Assembly: GCA_951812925.1 (NCBI GenBank)
Contig: OX638371.1
Span: 114,475,124-114,539,123, forward strand
Direction of reading: 5' to 3'
Length of the DNA stretch: 64,000 nt
Source of the DNA: Calliopum simillimum
Taxonomy: Eukaryota > Arthropoda > Insecta > Diptera > Lauxaniidae
Shown here: one piece after another, positions 57,069 to 64,000 of the stretch
Layout of the letters: each line of letters opens with the position of its first letter
Numbering within the stretch: the stretch's first letter is position 1
Translations under genes and position numbers: made by a program
Notes under the pieces: generated by a model
The model's database searches: none
Seen by the model: the letters and a program-made list of their open reading frames with translations, nothing else
What the model was told of the DNA's origin: nothing

Positions 57069-57158
57069 CAGACCGGGTCGAAATTTAAGAGTTCCTCTAA
57101 CTTTTGAGTCGGTTTCGGGTTGATTTTATTTTGCTTCATACAAAATCGACCCGGTCTA
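57069..57158. mobile_element. 90-bp hAT-type MITE with exact 8-bp TSD
   Basis: The ends CAGACCGGGTCGAAATTT and, inverted, TAGACCGGGTCGATTTTG flank only about 55 bp. The octamer ATGTATAG is identical on both sides (57061-57068, 57159-57166). An 8-bp duplication and C/TAG ends fit hAT. A truncated relative lies at 38113-38200. Confidence 0.88.
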
Positions 57159-57169
57159 ATGTATAGTAG

Positions 57170-57895
57170 AAGTGTAGTCTTTTGCAACTCTGTGCATTAC
57201 ATGAGAAAACAATTACAACAAAATTACAACATATTGTGCACCATTAATGTGGCATATTAAATGTTGCCAACATGTTTAGGAAGTTGCAACATAATTGACA
57301 CTATGCGCGCTGTTGTGAACTTGTTTTTTTGTTATGATGACACACAGTGTAATGTGCGTTTAACGTTATTTCTGCTTCTTCAAGTTTAATTTAGAAAAAA
57401 AATTTGCAATTATTTTAGTTGTTGTTTAATAAAAATTACACTGAACGCTGTTCAAATTATTGCTGAACTCTTTGCAGTAAGTTTGTTGCTTAAGTCTTGT
57501 TTTTTTTTTATATAAAATTTGAAATGCACTTGCTATCGCCTTAGATACTTTTGGATGTGAATGTTGAATGGTCTCATGTATAGTCTTTAAATGGACAGGT
57601 TCTGTAGTTATTTTTGCCTGGTAGTCTATTGGTGAATTCTTAAAATTGATTCAGGCCTTTTGCTTCTGTGAGGTATCTGTTGTTCTGCTTAAAAGTTCAT
57701 TGTACATTTTCTTTTTGTTTGGTCCACATTTTGGACTAACTTTCATACTAAAGGAAGTAAAGGTATTTTTTTGATCTAGGTCTCTTGTTCCATACCTTTC
57801 TGTTGCTTGCGCTGCTTTCTTTTTGCCGACAAAACATGATGTTTCCTTCTTAATTTAGTGTTTCTTATGCATGCGGTGGAGTCTCAAGTATATGT
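57170..57895. other. Intergenic DNA without recognisable gene
   Basis: No coding frame or repeat is supported. Confidence 0.5.
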
Positions 57896-57899
57896 CCCT

Positions 57900-58117
57900 A
57901 AACGACTTTCACGCCCTTTATGAAATTTGGCAAGAATTATCTATTAACTTTTGTCTATTTTTATAAAAAAAAATTAAATGGGACTAACTTTGTTAAAATT
58001 AATTTTCAAAAATTAAGGTCCACCTTTTCCCAAAAAACCAATTTTTTTTTAAATTCTAAAAAAACTCATAGTTAATAGATAATTCTTACCAAATTTCATA
58101 AAGGGCGTGGAGCTAGA
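57900..58117. repeat. Foldback repeat, ~48-bp arms
   Basis: CACGCCCTTTATGAAATTTG, CAAGAATTATCTATTAACT (57910-57949) is inverted at 58070-58110 (GTTAATAGATAATTCTTACC, AAATTTCATAAAGGGCGTG). The loop is about 120 bp. It directly abuts the mariner fragment. Confidence 0.8.
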
Positions 58118-58134
58118 CTTCTTTAGTCGGGCAT

Positions 58135-58356
58135 TTTCCGATATTTAGTTTTAGACTTTTTGAAAGTGGTCACATTGAATGCTCGTCCTGGTCGTGGGTC
58201 GTCTTTAGATGAGTACCTGCTTTGCTTAAACTGGTTACGCCTCTTGTATACCCAAGTTTTACTCGGAAAAAAGTCCCAGTAAACGGATGATATCACTTCC
58301 AGTATGGTCTGAACTGATTTTGCTTGCTTGGTAAGGATATTTGTAATTTGTTCCAT
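58135..58356 (-). pseudogene. Mariner-type transposase N-terminal helix-turn-helix fragment
   Basis: From MEQITNIL the frame runs through ILTKQAKSVQTILEVISSVY, then PSKTWVYKRRNQFKQ and DDPRPGRA. The pattern [ME]Q...L..GK...E....VY.......S...V..W...FK.GR....DDPR.GRP is the DNA-binding region of many mariner transposases (SETMAR/irritans-type). The Trp-Phe pair normally before the x2-FK motif is replaced (KRRNQFK) and the Gly of FKxGR is Ser. The catalytic DDE part is absent, and upstream residues of the frame do not look related. A dead fragment. Confidence 0.75.
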
Positions 58357-58509
58357 GTCTAAGATTTTATTCTGGATTGACTTCTTTGGTCGACGAAAGT
58401 TCAAGGACTTATAATCCGAAACATTAAATAAGAAATCCGTTATTGTGGCAGAAGAAAATATTGAAAAGGAAAAATAATTTTCTATTTCTATTTTCACACC
58501 TTACTCCCC

Positions 58510-59765
58510 ATTCCATGGGCCTAAAAACGTCCGCGAGTATCGAGATTTCTTTAATGTTAGAGACAGTATTTTTTGGAACATTAGTAAAGTGTTAGAAGTA
58601 TTACAATACAACACATAAGTATTCTACATTAAAATACATTTACATACCAGACCAGGCATGGTTTATTTATTACTGAAAACAGTTCAAAAATGGAAGAAAA
58701 AAAAAGTTTTTTTTTTGATATTTGTTATTTAAATTTTTTAAAATTAAACCACTATCACACAATATATCATACAGCAAATATAACTCTAATTGCTGCTCAT
58801 CAATAAAACTGTAGATTGCTGAAAACTATTGTAACGCCCACTACAGTTTGTATAGTAGTAGTTATTGTTGGCTTATTTTCAAATATAATTGAGTTCTGTA
58901 CATCACTGTGATACGACTGGGGTGTTCCAATAAATGATAAGGCAAAAAATTTTACAAAAATTCTAAATAAAATTTTTAACTCCAAAAAGTTGACGGAAAT
59001 AAGTACTGAACATCAGAAGAGGCGTTCTGATTCCAGTTGGTGCAGAATGGTTGAATAGGACCAGGTAAAATGTTTTTGAAAAAATATACCTACTTATATC
59101 CTAAGTTTAATACTAGTATTTTAGTAAAAAAGTCAACATGAGCCACCCTTTTCTGTGAAATATGATACACCTAACTGTATTTTCGAATGGTGTTTATGTG
59201 ATTTTTTGTTTTTCTTCTTCTGATTTTTCTGATATTACACAGAACATCAAATGCATACCGTAGGGAATCAATTAGATTTTGTGCTTTAATTATAGCATCT
59301 GTTGCGCATGTGCTGTGCTGCGTTGTGCCTTGTGTTGTTCGCAGCATTGTTGTGATGATGATTGAAAGTGTGTGGGTTGTGTGTGATGAAGCAGCGTTTG
59401 ATGTACCATATGATGTGATGATGAAAAGCTTGAAAAAAGCGTGGTGGTGCTAGTGTAGTTTTCTGTTGTTGTATTTAGAAATTATAGGCTGATTAATCAA
59501 ATTCACTTGACAGTTAGACGAACGTGTAATAAATTGTATTGAAAGCATCATTATTATTTTTTTTTCTAGCAAATACTTTACGAGCATGAGACTGAGTTGT
59601 AGGTAATTCAGCAATAGGGCTGATGCTTCGACTTCCTTATTTTCGATGTTACACTTTTGGGTAGGATTTACTTAGTCTTCTTAAAGGATGTCTTCTACCA
59701 TTATGTCTTCTGCATGTATACAGGCTGCATATGAGTATGTTCATTGACCATTGTTCAAATACATA
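58510..59765. other. Intergenic DNA without recognisable gene
   Basis: GT/GAT-rich patches lie at 59325-59440. No supported gene. Confidence 0.5.
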
Positions 59766-59769
59766 AAAA

Positions 59770-60420
59770 TCATAAAGGGTGTATCGCTTAAGGTTACAGA
59801 GCTTCTGGGAAGGATTAAAACTGATTTTCTGACATGTTTTACAATAGAAAAAAAATTTTCTTGAGTCACCCTTGCCTTTTAGAGAAAACTCTTTTATCGA
59901 AAACATTTATATTATTGTATGAGCTTTCTAAATGTGTATTTAATTTATATTATTTAAGATGATTTCGTAAAAGTTCTGGAACTTCAAATTTGATATTAAA
60001 ATTTTTTTTTTTTGACTTTGGCCGCCATTTTAGTACAAAAAAGTTGCTACTAACTTACCCTTTTATAATTTCCTTAGGAATTCCAGTTGGATTTCCTTTA
60101 ATTCGGTAGTATATTTGTTATACCAGTTTTTTTTTGCTTGAGGTCAGAAAAAAAAATACTTTTCAAGAACAATCTGCTTGAAGGCTCCAGTAGAAAGCGC
60201 GCACGTCATGTGCAGTAACCCGTGTGTTGCATAGAAAATTATTTTTTTTCCGATCTTAAACTCAGAATTTGGTATAACAAATTTACTGCCGCATTAAGGA
60301 AATTTAACGAGAATCCACAAAAACCTATAAAAGGGTATGTTAATAGGACTATTTTCGTACTAAAATGGCCACCAAAGTAAAAAAAAAGCAAAAAATTTAA
60401 AATATCAACAATTAACCATT
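59770..60420. mobile_element. Two-armed foldback element FB-A, best preserved copy
   Basis: The terminal motif GGGTGTATCGCTTAAGGTTA (59778) leads into ACTGATTTTCTGACATG, ATTTTCTTGAGTCACCC and the left arm with CTTTGGCCGCCATTTTAGTA and CCTTTAATTCGGTAGTATA (to about 60160). The right arm (60250-60420) returns TTGGTATAACAAATTTACTG, GGAAATTTAACGAGAATCC and CTAAAATGGCCACCAAAGTA but stops before its outer terminal motif. The centre, with CTCCAGTAGAAAG and GTAACCCGTGTGTTGCA, resembles that at 22590-22655. Confidence 0.85.
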
Positions 60421-60424
60421 TTCT

Positions 60425-61010
60425 TTATAAAAAAAATTTTGTTCGACATTTTTGTGACTCAGGGTATTCTTACATAAAAAATGCGAGAATTATTTCCATA
60501 CGACGTATATTTGCTTTCCTCGCTACTTCAAAAGTTCTTCATTTGGAATTTCTCGGTATTTTGTTCTCATTTATTTTGAGTTATTTGCTTACATACCTAC
60601 CGCCCTATTCTACTTGAAACATTTTTTGTTGCTGTAATAGCAATCAGCATAATTTGCGGAGCTATCATCAGCATTGTTATTATTATCATTGCTACATTCA
60701 TCCAAGTGGTACGGGTATTACCTATAAAGCACACAGCAGCAACATTGTCGCTGCAACTGACTTTGATGTCGCTTGCAACATTTGCATATGAAATGGTTTC
60801 CGTCGTCAGATTTTGTCATTGTTTCATTGGTGACATAATTTTCACAAATTGCCTAAAATTACACAAAGTTATTTCATGCGCATGTGTGCAGGTGTATTTT
60901 CATGAAGAATTTCTAAAATTCTTAGCAATCAAAATGTTGGAAATACATATCTTCTCTTCTTATACGAGATAAAATTGTATGTTTCTTTGTACTTATTTCT
61001 GTGCCAATAT
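60425..61010. other. Intergenic DNA without recognisable gene
   Basis: An 88-codon plus ORF (60706-60972) has no recognised domain or signal. Nothing else is supported. Confidence 0.5.
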
Positions 61011-61016
61011 TTTTTC

Positions 61017-62560
61017 TCGAAAACGGCTACAGCGATTTTAATGAAACTTGGACTAGTGTTAGATATTAGCTTACAATGAAGAATGAGCTAAGTTTGAACT
61101 TTGTAAATGCTCACCAGAGGGCGTGGCACAGCCTTAAATTTTAAATTTGATTTAGTAATAACTCGCAAATTATACAAGGTATTTGGATGAAATTTGGTGA
61201 GCGGGTACGGGTTAATAATACCTCGTAACGGACAAAAAGTGAACTGGATCGAAGAAGTGCCACGCCCACTTTTCAGCCCTTGAAAATTTTGATTCAATAT
61301 TACTCGAAAACGACTCCAACAATTTTGATGAAAATTTAGGAGATGTTACCTCTGCAAACAAGGATTAATATGTGATATGCCGTTATATTGGGAAAACTCG
61401 TTGAAGGGCGTGGCACCGCCCACAAAAATATAAAACGGTATAAAAAGAAAACTAATAAAGCAAACATTCTGAAATTAACTGTGAGGTGCGTAATTGCAAA
61501 AAGGCATCTCTGATCTGAAAGTGGGCGAAATATTGCCATTGCGCGTGGAACCTCCCATACAAGCCAAATACGTTAAATGCTATTTTTCGCAAATGTTACA
61601 AGATATTTTAATGAAATTTGGTATGTAGGTACTGCTTATTAATGCCTTATAATAACCGAAAAGTGGGCGGTATCGAAGAAGTACCACGCCCCCTTTTTAG
61701 CCGTTGAAAATTTTGATTTAATATTACTCGAAAACGACTCCAACAATTTTAATGAAAATTTAAGAGATTGTACCCTTGAAAACAAGTGTTAATATGTGAT
61801 ATGCTGTTATATTGGAAAAACTCGATGAAGGGCGTGGCACCGCCCACAGAAATATAATACGCTTTAAAAAGAAAACTACTAAAGCAATCTTTCTGAATTT
61901 AACGTAAGGTAGTCTACTTGCTATTAGGCACCATTACGAACTGAAAGTAGAGAAAATATCGCCTATGGGCGTGGAATCTCCCATACAAGTAAAACACGTT
62001 AAATGTTATCTCACGCAAATGGTACAACATATTTTGATGGAATTTGGTACACAGCTATTGCTGGCAAATGCCTTTTATATAAACAAAAGTGGGTGATACC
62101 GAGAAAGTGCCAGGCCCACTTTTTAACCATTCAAAATTTTGATTCGATATTATTCGAAAACGACTCCATTAATTTTAATGAAAATTTAAGAGGTGTTACC
62201 CTTAAAAACAAGGAATAATATGCGATATGCCGTTTTATTGGAAAAACTCACTGAAAGGCGTGGCACCGCCTACAAAAATATAATACGCTACAAAAAAAAA
62301 ATACAAAAGCAATCTTCGTAAATTTAACTGTAGGGAGTCTCCTTTTTATTAGGCACCTACGACCTGAAAATGGGCAATATATCGCTGGTGCGCATCGAAC
62401 CTCCCATACAAGTAAAACAAATAAAATGCTATTTCTCGCAAATGCTACAACGTATTTTGATGAAATTTGGTATGCGGATCTGGATCATGAGTATCTTAAG
62501 CATAACGAAAAGTGGGATTCGTTCAACAATTGCCACGACCACTTTTTACCAAAATAAAAA
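61017..62560 (+). repeat. Tandem array, ~422-bp unit, about 3.5 copies
   Basis: TATTACTCGAAAACGACTCC recurs at 61300, 61721 and (TATTATTCGAAAAC) 62144, spacing 421 and 423 bp; a partial unit precedes at 61017. Within each unit GGGCGTGGCACCGCCCAC, AAAGCAA.C.TTCTGAA, CCTCCCATACAAG and ATGAAATTTGGTA recur in order. Several palindromic GTGGC/GCCAC motifs occur per unit. No ORF is conserved across units. Confidence 0.9.
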
Positions 62561-62569
62561 TTTTAGTTA

Positions 62570-63540
62570 TAGTAGTAACTCAGGCACAAAAAAAGAATGG
62601 AATGAACTTCTTATTTTTAATATGCAGTCTTATGTACTTTTTGACGCTGAGTCCGTCTTCATCAGCAAAACTGTCATTATACCTGCAGGGTTTTGAAATA
62701 TCTTTGCTTGAAGTTGAAGAAAACGCTGTGTTCAGTCTTAACTGCGTGTCTACAAGAAAAGGTGAAAACCTTTTTTATTAATGGCGTTGAATAGCCACAC
62801 TCTTCCTTATCAAAACTTTTCCAATAGGTCTTTTACTTTCCGAGGTAAGATCTTTTGAAGATATGATATTTCAGCCCCAATACAATAGACGAAATATTTT
62901 GGATGCCTGCCATATCCCATTTATTTAATTTTTTGATATTTTTCTATACCATTCCACACTTTCCAAATATTTTCTTATTATTATTCTCATCGGTTAATTT
63001 ATCATTTTGAAAGCATGAACATTGGAGGTGAAAAGGTACGAATTCCATCACAAAAAGTAGCTATGAATAATATCATCAACTAAAATAATAAGATTAGATT
63101 GTTGACCGAGCAGGGATCGGTCTCCAGGTACTTTTACTTAATGATAATGCGCGCACTTACCATTCAATACTATGATTATCATGCATGATAAATGATAAAA
63201 GAAATATTGCGATATTTGTATGATTGTAGTTTCAATATGCTGTATATTGACTTGCAGTTGAAAATAAACAGCACCAAAAATCTGTCTCAAAACAACAAAA
63301 ACTGTGTGTATATTTTTTTTGTGCCACATGCAACATAAAACACCCACGCTAGTCCGCCACTTACCACATCCAGCATATTATCATCATTGCATGATGCATT
63401 AGCACCGCTGTTACCGACACTGAGGAAAACGAAATTAAAGATGTGAAGCAATTTGACAAAATCATACTTTTAGCAACGGTTAAAACATGACTAAGGGTCG
63501 AAATTTCTTCTTTTTAGTTTTTTATTTAGTTTTCTTAAAA
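62570..63540. other. Intergenic DNA without recognisable gene
   Basis: No coding or repeat feature is supported. Confidence 0.5.
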
Positions 63541-63549
63541 ATTATCTTC

Positions 63550-64000
63550 TTTTCAATAATCTTGGATTTTGCGACCTTTCAAAATCTTTAGCTTTCTGCA
63601 ACATCTTTTATCTTAATCAACATTTTGGGGTTTATAAACTATGTGTTTATTTAACGAACAATTTTCATTTTCTGAAACATTTTTTGATCTTATAAGAATT
63701 TTTCTTTTCTGCAACACTTTTTTACTAAATCATTATTTTTCAATTTCAGCAACATATTTATACCTTATCAACTTTTTGGAATTTCTACACCTTTCATTTA
63801 ACTTATCAATGTTTGTTAATTTCTTCAACATTTTTCAACTGCATCAATATTTTTCAATTTTGGATAATATTTCGACTTTATGAGAATTTTGCAATTTCTG
63901 CAATATTTAACGAATCATATCCACTTTTTTCAATTTCTGTAATATTTTTCGACTTTATCAACATTTTTCGATTTGTGTAACATTTTTCTTGCAACAATTT
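63550..64000. repeat. Diverged ~38-bp minisatellite running off the window
   Basis: TTTCTGCAACATTTTTCGAC, TTTATCAACATTTTTCAA-like units recur about ten times with substitutions, from TTTCTGCAACATC at 63593 to the last base. The array continues beyond the right edge. Confidence 0.75.

Noticed and set aside
60706..60972. 88-codon ORF as a host gene
   Set aside because: No domain, no splice context and no start context; such ORFs are expected by chance at this AT content.

Overview
The window looks like intergenic or intronic DNA of a higher dipteran fly. It is strongly AT-rich and full of CAA/CAG and CAT/GAT microsatellites. It carries a mini-me/DINE-1-like repeat with a CCAG tract and truncated LINEs with short TSDs. 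There is no prokaryotic gene organisation, and no ORF looks like a conserved host protein. A tephritid-like fruit fly is my guess, but the family cannot be fixed from sequence alone. The only candidate host-gene element is a possible 5' exon on the minus strand (about 11747-11990) ending in a good splice donor.

Nearly everything else I can support is mobile or repetitive DNA. Left part (1-13200): one arm of a dispersed foldback family, a 36-bp and a ~107-bp repeat, a 256-bp TIR element (5307-5562), a ~94-bp tandem array (6770-7790), and a decayed minus-strand jockey/CR1-like LINE (8930-11440) split by a 546-bp TA-flanked MITE whose removal restores the frame. A pogo-like element (12314-13198) follows, with the ruins of a C-terminal zinc finger. 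Middle (13200-43000): a 1.1-kb, nearly perfect 8-bp satellite (17732-18849), a 590-bp Tc1/mariner MITE, two-armed foldback elements, a LINE 3' end, a 751-bp hAT MITE with exact 8-bp TSD (29059-29809), a complex GTGCCATTTC array (34545-36072) and tRNA-like fragments.

Right part (43000-64000): the most informative locus is 44918-48544, a TIR-bounded Transib element encoding a broken RAG1-like transposase. Its termini begin CACAGTG, the heptamer of V(D)J recombination signals, and the target sites are GGTCG/CGTCG, fitting the Transib CGNCG preference. The first catalytic Asp and the putative second Asp are visible, while the C-terminal Glu segment seems deleted. The reading frame runs on into a long Asp tract made by an expanded CAT repeat. 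This element sits between the inverted arms of another repeat. Further right lie a 1.6-kb TIR element with a 5'-truncated RNase H LINE nested in it (51094-52726), a 90-bp hAT-type MITE with exact TSD (57069-57158), a mariner helix-turn-helix fragment (58135-58356), a second complete foldback copy (59770-60420), a ~422-bp tandem array (61017-62560) and a minisatellite running off the end.

No intact, autonomous mobile element is present; all protein-coding pieces are pseudogenes. The value of the window lies in clean boundary evidence (TIRs, TSDs, frame-restoring insertions) and layered nesting that gives relative ages.
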